Shown here: in pieces, positions 47,391 through 56,784 of the stretch
Numbering within the stretch: position 1 is the stretch's first letter
Layout of the letters: each line of letters starts with the position of its first letter
DNA from: Verrucomicrobiota bacterium
GTDB taxonomy: Bacteria; Verrucomicrobiota; Verrucomicrobiia; Verrucomicrobiales; Akkermansiaceae
Assembly: GCA_017301995.1 (NCBI GenBank)
Contig: JAFLEH010000027.1
Span: 46,193-110,192 of the forward strand
DNA length: 64,000 bases
Direction of reading: 5' to 3'
The notes under the pieces: generated by a model
The model's database searches: none
Seen by the model: the letters and a program-made list of their open reading frames with translations, nothing else
Told to the model about the DNA's origin: nothing
Position numbers and translations under genes: made by a program

Positions 47391-48374
47391 ATGACACCCC
47401 GCGAAACATTCATCGCCGCCCTCGAGCGCCGTCCCATCACCGGCCGCGTGCCGCATTTCGAGCTGGTTTTTTTCCTCACCATGGAAGCTCTCGGCAAGGC
47501 GCACCCGAGCCAACGGGTGTTCCACCAGTGGGACCAGATGACCGAGAGCGAGCGCCGCCTCCATCGCCTCGACATCGCGAGGACCTATGTCGAAACGGCG
47601 GAAAAATACGAGCACTCGGCCATTTTCCTCCATACCCACGAGTTGCCGGTCAACGCCCGCTTCGACGAGTTGCGCCGCCTGATCGATCTTGTGCGCGACT
47701 TGTCCGGCGACCGCTATTTCCTCATGCTTCACGGCGATGCCACGCTTGCCGTGCCGGGCGGAGCCCAGATGGAGGAACTGAGCCTGCGCATGGTGGAGGA
47801 GCCCGAACAGGTCCGCGCCGAATGCGATGCCGAGGTGGACCGATTCCTCGGAGTGGCGGAAAAACTCCGCACACCCGGCGGCATCGACGGTTTCGCACTT
47901 TGCTCGGACTACTGTTTCAACACCGGTCCGTTCCTCTCTCCGGCATGGTTCGATGAATTCGTCACTCCGTTCCTGCGCAAGCAGATCCAGGCCTACCGCG
48001 ACATGGGCTATTATGTCATCAAGCACACCGACGGCAACATCATGCCGATCCTCGACCGCCTGGTGGACGCCAATCCCCACGCGATCCACTCGCTCGACCC
48101 CCAGGGCGGCGTGGACATCGCCGAGGTGAAACGCCTCTACGGCGACCGCGTCTGCCTGATCGGCAACGTCAACTGCGGCCTGATGGACACCGGCAGCGAC
48201 GAAGAGGTGGCGGCGTCCGCCCGCTATGCGCTCCAACACGGCATGCCCGGCTACGGATATATATTTTCCACGAGCAACTGCGTCTATACCGGCATGCGGC
48301 TGGAACGCTACGAACTGATCCACCGGATCTGGCGGGAGGAAGGCAACTACCCGTTGCCCAATGCAACCCCATGA
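47391..48374 (+). CDS. URO-D-like protein 2 (HTDGN variant)
   Basis: This 327-residue cytoplasmic protein belongs to the URO-D-like superfamily. It starts MTPRETFIAALERRPITGRV, the usual family opening, 3 bases after the GH112 stop. In place of the His-x-Cys zinc pair it has His-x-Asp: H212 and D214 in IKHTDGNIMPILDRL. The region around the later ligand position reads FSTSNCVYTGM. GDRVCLIGNVNCG follows the barrel strand that leads to the substrate. The Asp variant suggests a different metal site or none. Genes of this subfamily commonly stand in carbohydrate-use clusters of Verrucomicrobiota and Lentisphaerae, with no known reaction. It overlaps the next URO-D-like gene by 4 bases. Confidence 0.82.
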   Translation: MTPRETFIAALERRPITGRVPHFELVFFLTMEALGKAHPSQRVFHQWDQMTESERRLHRLDIARTYVETAEKYEHSAIFLHTHELPVNARFDELRRLIDLVRDLSGDRYFLMLHGDATLAVPGGAQMEELSLRMVEEPEQVRAECDAEVDRFLGVAEKLRTPGGIDGFALCSDYCFNTGPFLSPAWFDEFVTPFLRKQIQAYRDMGYYVIKHTDGNIMPILDRLVDANPHAIHSLDPQGGVDIAEVKRLYGDRVCLIGNVNCGLMDTGSDEEVAASARYALQHGMPGYGYIFSTSNCVYTGMRLERYELIHRIWREEGNYPLPNATP

Positions 48375-49453
48375 ACACTCCATTCGAACCCGACTACCGC
48401 CATCTGCAGGAGGCCGCGTGGAACCGCCGGCCCGCGCGCCTGCCGCTCTACGAACATATCATTTGCGCCGAGATCATGGAAAAGATCCTCGGCACCGCGT
48501 TCGCGGGGCTCTATCATTCCGACCGCCCCGCGGACCTCGCGGGGTTTTTCCGCGAGCATTGCCGGTTCTTTCGCGAGATGACCTACGACACGGTGTCGTT
48601 CGAGGTGTGTGTGAACGACCTCACCCCCGGCGGCGGCGCGTTGCTCGGCGAATGCGAGGGGGTGATCCGGAACCGCGCCGATTTCGAGAGCTGGCCGTGG
48701 GAGGATTTTCCGCGCATGTTCTGGGAACACGCAGGCCCGCGTTTCGACGCGCTCGCCGCGGCCATGCCGCCGGGCATGAAAGCCGTGGGCGGCATCGGCA
48801 ACGGGGTCTTCGAAATCAGTGAGGATCTGGTCGGCTTCGAGAACCTCTGCTACATGCAGGAGGACGACCCCGAGTTGTTCGCCGCGCTCTATCAACGGAT
48901 CGGCGGCATGTTGGAAGGCCTGTGGACCACTTTCCTCGAACGCTACGGCGACACCTACTGCGTGGCGCGCATCGGCGACGACCTCGGTTTCAAAACCTCC
49001 ACCCTGATCCAGTCGGACTCGCTCATCCGCCACGTGATCCCGCAATACGAACGGATCATCCGGCGCGTCCATGCGGCCGGATTGCCCTACCTCCAGCACT
49101 CCTGCGGGAAGATTTTCGCGGTGATGGACGCCTGGATCGGCGCCGGCATCAACGCCAAGCACTCGAACGAGGATGCCGTGGCACCCTACGACGAATGGAT
49201 CGCCCGCTACGGCGACCGCATCGGGCTCTTCGGCGGCATCGACACCGACCGGGTGTGCCGGATGGTTCCCGCCGAGTTGTTTGATTTCGTGGTAGAGTCC
49301 GGGACGCGCTTCCGCCAGACTGCCCGCGGCTACGCGCTCGGTTCCGGAAATTCGATTCCCGATTACGTGCCGGTGGACGGCTATCTGGCAATGGTCCGCG
49401 GCGCACAGGAAATCCGCCGGCGGGAGCGGGCCACCGAACTTCTATCAAAATGA
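48371..49453 (+). CDS. URO-D-like protein 3 (HSCG variant)
   Basis: This 360-residue protein is the second of two adjacent URO-D-like genes, with a 4-base overlap at both ends. It keeps the His-x-Cys pair (H243 and C245 in YLQHSCGKIFAVMDAW), as in zinc-dependent corrinoid methyltransferases and in URO-D-like protein 1. The segment that follows, INAKHSNEDAVAPYDEW, differs from both canonical HemE and MtaA. LFGGIDTDRVCRMVP marks the last barrel strand. It is only distantly similar to its neighbour, so the pair is not a recent duplication and may form a heteromer (inference). No corrinoid-binding protein is encoded in the window, so a methyl-transfer role is unproven. Confidence 0.82.
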   Translation: MNTPFEPDYRHLQEAAWNRRPARLPLYEHIICAEIMEKILGTAFAGLYHSDRPADLAGFFREHCRFFREMTYDTVSFEVCVNDLTPGGGALLGECEGVIRNRADFESWPWEDFPRMFWEHAGPRFDALAAAMPPGMKAVGGIGNGVFEISEDLVGFENLCYMQEDDPELFAALYQRIGGMLEGLWTTFLERYGDTYCVARIGDDLGFKTSTLIQSDSLIRHVIPQYERIIRRVHAAGLPYLQHSCGKIFAVMDAWIGAGINAKHSNEDAVAPYDEWIARYGDRIGLFGGIDTDRVCRMVPAELFDFVVESGTRFRQTARGYALGSGNSIPDYVPVDGYLAMVRGAQEIRRRERATELLSK

Positions 49454-50439
49454 ACGGATCCGAACTTCTTCCTGGCCTTGGCATTCCGGCGGACACGCCG
49501 GGATTGGTGACGCTCGATGCCACCGGCGACGGCGCCTTCCGCGCCGGACATCATGGCGTGACCCATGTGCTTGCCACCGGTGACCGCAAGGTCGAGTTCG
49601 CCGTGTTTGAAGATCGCACCTTCGCCCGCGTGGACTCGGCGCTCGGCTATCCGGCCTACTATCCGGTGCATCCGGTGCGCATCGAGCGGCCGCTGAAGGC
49701 CGTGCTGATGGATCTGGACGGCACCAGCGTCACCAGCGAGCATTTCTGGATCTGGATCATCCAACTGACGGTGGCGTCGCTGTTAGGAAAGCCCGGCTTC
49801 GAGTTCGAGGAGGCCGACCTGCCGCATGTGTCGGGCCACAGTGTTTCCGAGCACCTGCAATACTGCCTGCGGAAATACGCTCCCGGCCACACGCTGGAAC
49901 AGGCGCGCGAATGGTATTTCCGCCACACCCACCGCGAGATGCGCGAGATCCTCGAGGGGCGCGGCAGGGCAGGGGCCTTCACCCCCACCCCCGGTCTCAG
50001 GGAGTTTCTGTTGGAACTCAAGGCGCGCGGCATCCGCATCGGCCTGGTCACCTCCGGCCTCTATGAGAAGGCCTATCCGGAAATCGTGTCCGCGTTCCGC
50101 AGCCTGGGCATGGGCGATCCGCTCGCGTTCTACGATGCCATCATCACCGCCGGCTTCCCAATGCGCCAAGGCCAGGAAACCGGCACGCTCGGCGAACTCT
50201 CGCCCAAGCCCCATCCCTGGCTCTACGCCGAAACCTGCCGCGTCGGCCTCGGCATCCCGTTCGCGGACCGCCACCGCGTGGTCGGCATCGAGGACAGCGG
50301 CGCCGGGGTCTGCTCCATCCGCCTCGCCGGCTTCACCCCGCTCGGTCTAACCGGCGGTAACATCGCCGAAAGCGGCACCCGGGGGCTGTGCCACCGGGTC
50401 TGCCCGGACCTCGCCGCGGTGCTGCAGGAAATCCTCTGA
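49450..50439 (+). CDS. HAD-superfamily phosphatase/phosphomutase with N-terminal extension
   Basis: This 329-residue protein has an unassigned N-terminal segment of about 80 residues, then a HAD domain of the beta-phosphoglucomutase/phosphoglycolate phosphatase type. Motif I is D88-L-D90-G-T (VLMDLDGTSVTSEHF), motif II IGLVTSGLYEKAY, motif III ELSPKPHPWLYAET and motif IV VVGIEDSGAGVCS. A helical cap lies at about 100-170. Since GH112 releases a sugar 1-phosphate, an action on galactose 1-phosphate or another sugar phosphate is plausible (inference). The extension (THVLATGDRKVEFAVFEDR) is beta-rich and has no recognised domain. It overlaps the upstream URO-D-like gene by 4 bases. Confidence 0.87.
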   Translation: MNGSELLPGLGIPADTPGLVTLDATGDGAFRAGHHGVTHVLATGDRKVEFAVFEDRTFARVDSALGYPAYYPVHPVRIERPLKAVLMDLDGTSVTSEHFWIWIIQLTVASLLGKPGFEFEEADLPHVSGHSVSEHLQYCLRKYAPGHTLEQAREWYFRHTHREMREILEGRGRAGAFTPTPGLREFLLELKARGIRIGLVTSGLYEKAYPEIVSAFRSLGMGDPLAFYDAIITAGFPMRQGQETGTLGELSPKPHPWLYAETCRVGLGIPFADRHRVVGIEDSGAGVCSIRLAGFTPLGLTGGNIAESGTRGLCHRVCPDLAAVLQEIL

Positions 50440-50450
50440 TCCCCACTCCC

Positions 50451-53270
50451 ATGTCCGACCATCCGAAATCCGTCGCCCTCATCGTTCCGCACACCCACTG
50501 GGACCGCGAATGGCGCTATCCGATTTGGAAAAACCGCGCGTTGCTGGAGCGTTTCATGGCCGAATTGCTCGATCAGTTGGAAAGCGATCCGGCCTACACC
50601 TGTTTCGTGCTGGACGGCCAATGCATCGCCATAGAGGACCACCTTGAAGTCCATCCGGCGGACGCCCCGCGGATCGAGGCGCTGGTCAGGGCTGGGCGGC
50701 TGCGCATCGGCCCGTGGTATTCGCTGCCCGATCTCTATCCGTTGGACGGCGAGTGCCTGGTCCGCAATCTGTTGTTGGGAAGGCGCTTCGCCAACCGCTT
50801 CGGCGGCCACCTCGGGGTGGGCTACAACTCGTTCGGCTGGGGCCAGACCGCGCAGTTTCCACAGATTTACGCGGGTTTCGGCATGGATTTCATCATTGCC
50901 GCCAAGCGGGTTTCGGTGGCACGCGCCCCGCATTGCGAATACTGGTGGGAGGCACCGGACGGCACCCGTGTTCTAACGACCCGGCTCGGCCAGGACGCGC
51001 GTGCCAACGGGTTTTTCCAGATGTATCTTCCGGTGCGCCACGGCATGCCCTATCTATCCGATGCCTATCGCTGGGACTGGGGAAAATCCGGGGCCGCCAT
51101 CCACCGCGCGGACGTGACCCACTGCGATGATGACTATTTCCGCCTCGACGCCGCCTGCGGCTATCACCCGGAACGGGTCAGGGACGCGGCGCAAGCCGCT
51201 TGGGACGGCATGCACGAGACCTTGGTGCCGGAGTTCAGGCTGATCATGTGCGGCTCGGATTTCAGCGGGCCGCTGCCGGTGCTCACGCGCATCATCAGGG
51301 ATGCCGCCGCCGCCCTGCCGGACATCGAGTTCCGCATGGGCACGCTCGAGGAATACGCCGCCGAACTCCACCGCCGGCTCGACAAGAGCAAGGTTCCCGT
51401 GGTCATTGGCGAGCTGCGCGACGGACCGGCATCCCATGTCTCCGGCAACGCGCTGGCCACCCGCATCCACCTCAAACAACTCAACAAGAAAGCCGAGAAC
51501 GCACTGATCCGCCGCGCCGAACCGCTCGCCGCCGCGCTGTCATTGTTAGGAACGCCGTGGCCCGGGGGGGTCCTCCGCGCGGCATGGAAGCATTTGTTAG
51601 GAGCGCATCCGCACGATTCGATCAACGGGGTGACCCAGGATAAGACCGCCGACGACACCGCACACCGTCTGGCCCAGGCCTTGGAAATCGCCGAGGTGGT
51701 GTTCGAGGAAGGGGCCGCGGCGCTGGCGGGCAAGCTCGACTACGCGGGTTTCGATCCCGCTGACCAACTGCTGCTCCTCGTCAATCCCAGGCCGGTGCCC
51801 GTCCGCGAGGTGCTCAAGGTGGCGGTGGACACGCCGGCCGAAGACGCGGTGTGGGAGACCGGCTTTGCGGAAGCGGACGGCACGCCGCTGGCCAGCCAGT
51901 TCGTGTCGCGCCGCGAACGGACCTGCCCGGTCGAGGACCTGGAGGCGCGCCCGTGGCCGTTCTATCACGACCGCCACCTGCTCCATTTGGACACCGGCGT
52001 GATCCCCGCCGGCGGTTACAAGCTGGTCCGCGTCACCCGCCGCAAGCAATTCAACCGGCGCACCGAATGGTGGCCGGAAATGCGCGTCGCGGACGGCACG
52101 GATCTGGCCTCCTCGCCCCACCGGATGGAAAACGAGTGGCTGCGCGTGGAGGTGCGCGGCGACGGCACCTTTGATCTAACCGACAAGCCGCGCGACCGGG
52201 TGTATCCGGGCTTGCATTGGTTCGAGGATACCGGCGATGCGGGCGATTACTGGGCCTACTATCCGCCCTATGAAAACCGCACCTTCACCAGCCGCGGCCT
52301 GCCCGCGCGGGTGTGGCTGGAGGACAACGGCCCGCTGGCCGCCACGATCGCCATCGAAATCGTCATGCCCGTGCCGGCCCGCGCGGTCATCCCGGAAAAC
52401 GCCGTCCGCGGTGACAGCCGCCGCGTCGAGGAAACCGTGCCGCTGCGCATCGTCTCGCGGCTCACCCTCAAGCGCGGCCGCCGCAGGCTCGTCCTCCGCA
52501 CCACCGTCCACAACAACGCCGAGGACCACCGCCTGCGCGTCATGTTCCCCACCGGAACCGCCGCCGACCATGCCGACAGCGCGGGGCATTTCACCGTGGA
52601 CCATCGGCCTAACATCCCGCCGCGCGACGCCGAAGGCGCGTTCTGGCCGGAGATGCAGACGCTGCCCCAGCAGATGTTCGTGGATGCGAGCGATGCCACC
52701 GGGGGCTTGGCCGTGGTCAACAATTGTCTAACGGAATACCAGCTTCACGCCGACGAGTCGCGCACGCTCGCGCTCACGCTGTTCCGCGCGATGCGCAACC
52801 GGATCTGCACCGAATGGCGTTCGTCCGGCCATTTTCCCACGCAGGATGGCGGCCAGTGCCTGCGCGAGCTGGACTACGAATACGCGCTCTATCCGCACGC
52901 CGGGGATTGGCGCGAGGGAGAGGTTTACGCCGAGGCGATGGCGCTCAACGCGCCGCCCTCGGTGTTTCAGGTGTCGCCTCATCCGCAAACCACCGGGGAA
53001 CTGCCATCCGCGGCCTCGCTGTTTGCGGTCGATGGTCCTCTCGTCCTCTCCTGTTTCAAGAAATCCGAGGACCGCGACACGTTCGTGCTGCGCCTCTTCA
53101 ACCCGGTGCCGGAGACCGTGACCGCCACCCTCCGCCTGCCTTGCCCGGTCCGCAACGCATGGCTCGCCAACCTCGACGAGGAACGCCTCGAACCGCTCGC
53201 GGCGGATGGCAATTCCGTGGCTGTCACCGCCGGACCAAACAAAATCATCACCGTCGAAATCGCACCATGA
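50451..53270 (+). CDS. GH38-like alpha-mannosidase homologue with Asp-to-Asn change at the nucleophile site
   Basis: This is a 939-residue cytoplasmic protein. The start at 50451 (MSDHPKSVALIVPHTHWDRE) puts the family opening motif at the N-terminus; the frame opens at 50388, inside the HAD gene. Metal ligands H16 and D18 are present in HTHWDREW. In active GH38 enzymes the next motif reads PDSFGQ or DPFGH, whose Asp is both nucleophile and zinc ligand. Here it is GVGYNSFGWGQTAQFPQIY with Asn126 in that place. LLGAHPHDSINGVTQDKTAD contains the usual later metal His. A large beta-sandwich C-terminal half is complete. It may be inactive on mannosides, use another nucleophile, or have another reaction. 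The next gene overlaps by 4 bases. Confidence 0.86.
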   Translation: MSDHPKSVALIVPHTHWDREWRYPIWKNRALLERFMAELLDQLESDPAYTCFVLDGQCIAIEDHLEVHPADAPRIEALVRAGRLRIGPWYSLPDLYPLDGECLVRNLLLGRRFANRFGGHLGVGYNSFGWGQTAQFPQIYAGFGMDFIIAAKRVSVARAPHCEYWWEAPDGTRVLTTRLGQDARANGFFQMYLPVRHGMPYLSDAYRWDWGKSGAAIHRADVTHCDDDYFRLDAACGYHPERVRDAAQAAWDGMHETLVPEFRLIMCGSDFSGPLPVLTRIIRDAAAALPDIEFRMGTLEEYAAELHRRLDKSKVPVVIGELRDGPASHVSGNALATRIHLKQLNKKAENALIRRAEPLAAALSLLGTPWPGGVLRAAWKHLLGAHPHDSINGVTQDKTADDTAHRLAQALEIAEVVFEEGAAALAGKLDYAGFDPADQLLLLVNPRPVPVREVLKVAVDTPAEDAVWETGFAEADGTPLASQFVSRRERTCPVEDLEARPWPFYHDRHLLHLDTGVIPAGGYKLVRVTRRKQFNRRTEWWPEMRVADGTDLASSPHRMENEWLRVEVRGDGTFDLTDKPRDRVYPGLHWFEDTGDAGDYWAYYPPYENRTFTSRGLPARVWLEDNGPLAATIAIEIVMPVPARAVIPENAVRGDSRRVEETVPLRIVSRLTLKRGRRRLVLRTTVHNNAEDHRLRVMFPTGTAADHADSAGHFTVDHRPNIPPRDAEGAFWPEMQTLPQQMFVDASDATGGLAVVNNCLTEYQLHADESRTLALTLFRAMRNRICTEWRSSGHFPTQDGGQCLRELDYEYALYPHAGDWREGEVYAEAMALNAPPSVFQVSPHPQTTGELPSAASLFAVDGPLVLSCFKKSEDRDTFVLRLFNPVPETVTATLRLPCPVRNAWLANLDEERLEPLAADGNSVAVTAGPNKIITVEIAP

Positions 53271-54292
53271 CCTCCCGCGAACGCGTGCTGCGCTGCCTCG
53301 AGCGCAACCATCCCGACCGCCCGCCGCGCCACACCTGGTGGTTGCCCATCGCCGAACTCGAACACGGCCACGAAGCCATCCGCGCATTCAAGGACCAGTG
53401 GCCGGACGACATCGCCATGCCCGGCGTGCCGGTGCCCGCGCTGCAGGCGCTGCGCCAGGGCGATCCCTACGCCGCCGGCGGTTATGTTGACGAATGGGGC
53501 TGCGAATTCGAGAACCTGCAACCCGGAATCATCGGTGAAGTCAAGAATCCAATGTTAGAGGATTGGTCGCGCCTCGGAGATCTGAAGCTCCCGGAGGCCT
53601 GCCTCACGGTGGATGTCGCCGCGGTCAACGCCGCCTGCCGCGCCAGTGACAAGTTCCTCCTTTCCGACGCCTTTCCGCGCCCGTTCGAGCGCCTCCAGTT
53701 CCTGCGCGGCGCGGAAAACGTCTACATGGACCTCGGCGAGGACAGCCCCGAGCTGCGCGGGTTGTTAGCCCGCGTCCACGATCTCTACCGCCGCGAGCTG
53801 GAACTCTGGGCCACAACCGACGTGGACGGACTGGTGTTCATCGACGACTGGGGATCGCAGGACCGCCTGCTCATTTCACCCGCCCAATGGCGCGAATGGT
53901 TCAAGCCGCTCTATCGGGATTACATCGACATCGCCCACGCCGCCGGGAAGAAGTGCTTCATGCACTCCGATGGAAACATTTCCGCGATCTACGAGGATTT
54001 GATAGAGATCGGCCTGGACGCGGTGAACAGCCAGTTGTTCTGCATGGACATCGGGGAAATCGGCCGCCGCCACAAGGGCCGCATCGCATTCTGGGGCGAG
54101 ATCGACCGCCAGCGCATTCTGCCCTATGGCAGCGAGGACGACGCCCGCGCCGCCGTCCGCCGGGTGGCCGAGGCCCTTTACGATCCCGCCGGCGGCGTGA
54201 TCGCCCAGTTCGAATTCGGCGCCGCCTGCCGCCTCCAAAACGCCCACGCGGTCCATGACGAGTGGCTGCGCATCGCCACCCGCCAATCATGA
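53267..54292 (+). CDS. URO-D-like protein 4 (HSDGN variant)
   Basis: This 341-residue protein starts MTSRERVLRCLERNHPDRPP, 4 bases inside the stop of the GH38-like gene; the frame is open further upstream but only as an out-of-phase reading of that gene. The ligand pair is His-x-Asp (H233 and D235 in FMHSDGNISAIYEDL), as in URO-D-like protein 2. A Cys lies in NSQLFCMDIGEIG and the last strand reads IAFWGEIDRQRILPYGS. VDGLVFIDDWGSQDRLLISP matches the substrate-side loop typical of the sugar-cluster subfamily. It sits between the two GH38 genes. The reaction is unknown. Confidence 0.83.
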   Translation: MTSRERVLRCLERNHPDRPPRHTWWLPIAELEHGHEAIRAFKDQWPDDIAMPGVPVPALQALRQGDPYAAGGYVDEWGCEFENLQPGIIGEVKNPMLEDWSRLGDLKLPEACLTVDVAAVNAACRASDKFLLSDAFPRPFERLQFLRGAENVYMDLGEDSPELRGLLARVHDLYRRELELWATTDVDGLVFIDDWGSQDRLLISPAQWREWFKPLYRDYIDIAHAAGKKCFMHSDGNISAIYEDLIEIGLDAVNSQLFCMDIGEIGRRHKGRIAFWGEIDRQRILPYGSEDDARAAVRRVAEALYDPAGGVIAQFEFGAACRLQNAHAVHDEWLRIATRQS

Positions 54293-56784
54293 TCCGGGAA
54301 CTTCTCATTCTCCATCACAGCCATACGGACATCGGCTACACCCACCCGCAACCGGTGGTGTGGAAGCTGCACGACCGCTATCTGGACGAGGCGATGGATC
54401 TTTGCGAGAGCACCGCCGACGATCCGGAGGAATGCCGGATGAAATGGACCTGCGAGGTGAGCTCCACGTTCCTGCACTGGCTGGAGCGCGCCAGTCCGGC
54501 CCAACAACGGCGGCTGGAGGCGCTGGTCGCCCGCGGCCAGATCGCCTTCGGCGCGATGTGGGGCCACTGGACGGCGATGGTGCCGGAGGATGTTTTGTTA
54601 GAGAGTCTTGCGCCGATCGCCATGATCCGCGAGCGGTTCGGCGCGCCGGTGGGCGTGGCGATCCAACACGACGTGAACGGCGCGCCGTGGCCGCTGGCCG
54701 ACATGCTGCTGGATCACGGCGTGGAGCACCTGGTGTTCGGCATCAACCTCCACTCCGGCGGCTATCCGCTGACCCGTCCGCTGGTGTTCCGCTGGCGGGC
54801 GCCCAGCGGCCGCGAGGTCACCGTGTTCAGCGGCGAGCACTACAACACCTTCAGCCGCGAAGCCGGCTTGCGCGAACCGTCGACCGACAACATGGCAGCG
54901 GGCCTCGACGGTTACTTCGCCAAACTGCGCGCCAAGGGATGGAACCGCGACTTCGCGTTTCTAACCGCCACCCATCCGTTCATGGATGACAACAACCCGC
55001 CCAACCCGGAACTGCCGGATCTGATCCGGCGGTGGAACGACGAAGGCCGGATGCCGCGCCTGCGCATGGTCACTCCCGAACAGCTCTTCGAGCGCGTGGC
55101 CCTCGAGGATCCCGCCTCGATTCCGGCGCACGGCGGGGACTGGACCGATTACTGGACCTTCGGCATCGGCGCGTCCGCGCTCGATACCGCGCTGAGCCGC
55201 CGCGCCCACTCCGCATGGTGGACGGGCCGCGCGCTCGCCACCGCGCTGCCGCCCGCGCAACACGACGAGCCCGTGGCCGAGGCCACGCTCCATCATCTGA
55301 TGGCCGCCGCCGAGCACACCTGGAATGCCTTCAGCACCGGTGCGGCCTTCGGTCCGTCCCGCGAGTTCGAGCCGGTGTCCGAAGCCGAACAGCGCGTGCA
55401 GAAATCCCGCTATTGCGCCGGCGCGCTGAGCCTCGCCCGCATGTGGCGCCGGGATTTGTTGGACAAGCTCGCCGGCAACCCGCCGCAATGCCGCAACCGC
55501 GGCCTGCTCATTGTCAACCCCGCCGATACCGAGCGCACCGTCTGCCTGCGCGTGCCCAACGAGGTCTATCACGACCAAACCCCGCTGATCGGCGGCACCA
55601 AGCACCGGCTCGACGTGATGGAGGCGATGCACCACGACGGATCATCAACCTTGTTAGGGCCGTTCACCCTGCCGCCCTTCGCCGTGATCCGGCGCCCGAT
55701 GGCGGAGCTGCATCCGGCGGTGCCCGCAGGCTGCGCGGCGGAAACGGACGGCATTGCCAGCCCGTTCTGGCAACTGCGCTTCGATCCCGCGACGGGTGAC
55801 ATCCGCTCGCTGCGCCATGCCGGCAGCGGCCATGAGTGCTTCGATCCCGCGGCGGGCTGGGACTTTTTCGGGGCGATCCGCGAGACGGTGGCGGAACGCA
55901 GCGCGGAAAGCATCGCGGCGCAGGATCCCCGCTATGATATCTATCAGATCACCGAGGCCACCTTCGCGCCGCTGCACGACGATGTCTGCCACTGGAACCG
56001 CAAGTGGCCCGCCCGCCACGAACGCGCCGGAAATCCGCTCCGCCACGAAACGCGCGTCGATGCGGAAGGCGCGCATTTCATCCGCGTGCTCGCGATGCCC
56101 GGCGTCCACGGCGAATTGCGGCAGACGATCACCCTCCTCGCCCACGAGCCGCGCATCCGTTGCGAGGCGTATTTCAACAAGGCGGAGATGATGGACCCGG
56201 AGGCGCTTTACTTCGCGTTTCCCTTCGCGCTCGCCAACGCGGCCGCGCACTTCGACACCGCCGGCCAGGCGGTCGCCTATCACGACGATCAACTGCCCGG
56301 CGCCTGCCGCGATTTCGTCACCGCAGGATCATGGATCGCCACCGCCGGTGACGAGGGCTGTCTGGCGGTGGCCTGTCCGGACGCGCCCCTGTTCCAGATC
56401 GGCGGCTTCCATTTCGGCCGCGGCGTGCGCGATGCGGCCGGGCTCGACCAGGCGCTTTTGTTAGCCTGGCCGGCTAACAACTACTGGGTCACCAACTTCC
56501 GCCCCTCGCAACCCGGCTACCTCGCGCTGCGGTATGAAATCACCCGCTTCGACCGCTACGATCCGGCCGCCTGCGCCCGCTTCGCGGCCGGCGCGGCCCG
56601 GCCGCCGCTGTTCCATCCGCTCGGCACGGCCGCGCGCGGCGACGCGGTGCTGCTGGCCTGCCCGCCGGCCGCCACCACCGTCTCCTATCTGAAACCCTGC
56701 CCGTCCGGCGTCACCGTCGCCGGCCTGCGGGACCACGCCACCCGCCGCTGCATTCCGACTCCTATCCCGACACCCGCCCTATGA
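54289..56784 (+). CDS. GH38-family alpha-mannosidase-like hydrolase
   Basis: This 831-residue cytoplasmic protein starts at 54289, where MIRELLILHHSHTDIGYTHP brings the metal-binding His12 and Asp14 close to the N-terminus. The nucleophile motif appears as IQHDVNGAPWPLADML, with Asp128. GINLHSGGYPLTRPLVFRWR follows. The C-terminal half is the usual beta-sandwich. It is only distantly similar to the GH38-like protein at 50451-53270 and retains the Asp that the latter has lost. GH38 enzymes remove alpha-mannose from N-glycans and related oligosaccharides, with retention and a zinc ion. With no signal peptide it should act on imported oligosaccharides. It overlaps both neighbours by 4 bases. Confidence 0.86.
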   Translation: MIRELLILHHSHTDIGYTHPQPVVWKLHDRYLDEAMDLCESTADDPEECRMKWTCEVSSTFLHWLERASPAQQRRLEALVARGQIAFGAMWGHWTAMVPEDVLLESLAPIAMIRERFGAPVGVAIQHDVNGAPWPLADMLLDHGVEHLVFGINLHSGGYPLTRPLVFRWRAPSGREVTVFSGEHYNTFSREAGLREPSTDNMAAGLDGYFAKLRAKGWNRDFAFLTATHPFMDDNNPPNPELPDLIRRWNDEGRMPRLRMVTPEQLFERVALEDPASIPAHGGDWTDYWTFGIGASALDTALSRRAHSAWWTGRALATALPPAQHDEPVAEATLHHLMAAAEHTWNAFSTGAAFGPSREFEPVSEAEQRVQKSRYCAGALSLARMWRRDLLDKLAGNPPQCRNRGLLIVNPADTERTVCLRVPNEVYHDQTPLIGGTKHRLDVMEAMHHDGSSTLLGPFTLPPFAVIRRPMAELHPAVPAGCAAETDGIASPFWQLRFDPATGDIRSLRHAGSGHECFDPAAGWDFFGAIRETVAERSAESIAAQDPRYDIYQITEATFAPLHDDVCHWNRKWPARHERAGNPLRHETRVDAEGAHFIRVLAMPGVHGELRQTITLLAHEPRIRCEAYFNKAEMMDPEALYFAFPFALANAAAHFDTAGQAVAYHDDQLPGACRDFVTAGSWIATAGDEGCLAVACPDAPLFQIGGFHFGRGVRDAAGLDQALLLAWPANNYWVTNFRPSQPGYLALRYEITRFDRYDPAACARFAAGAARPPLFHPLGTAARGDAVLLACPPAATTVSYLKPCPSGVTVAGLRDHATRRCIPTPIPTPAL

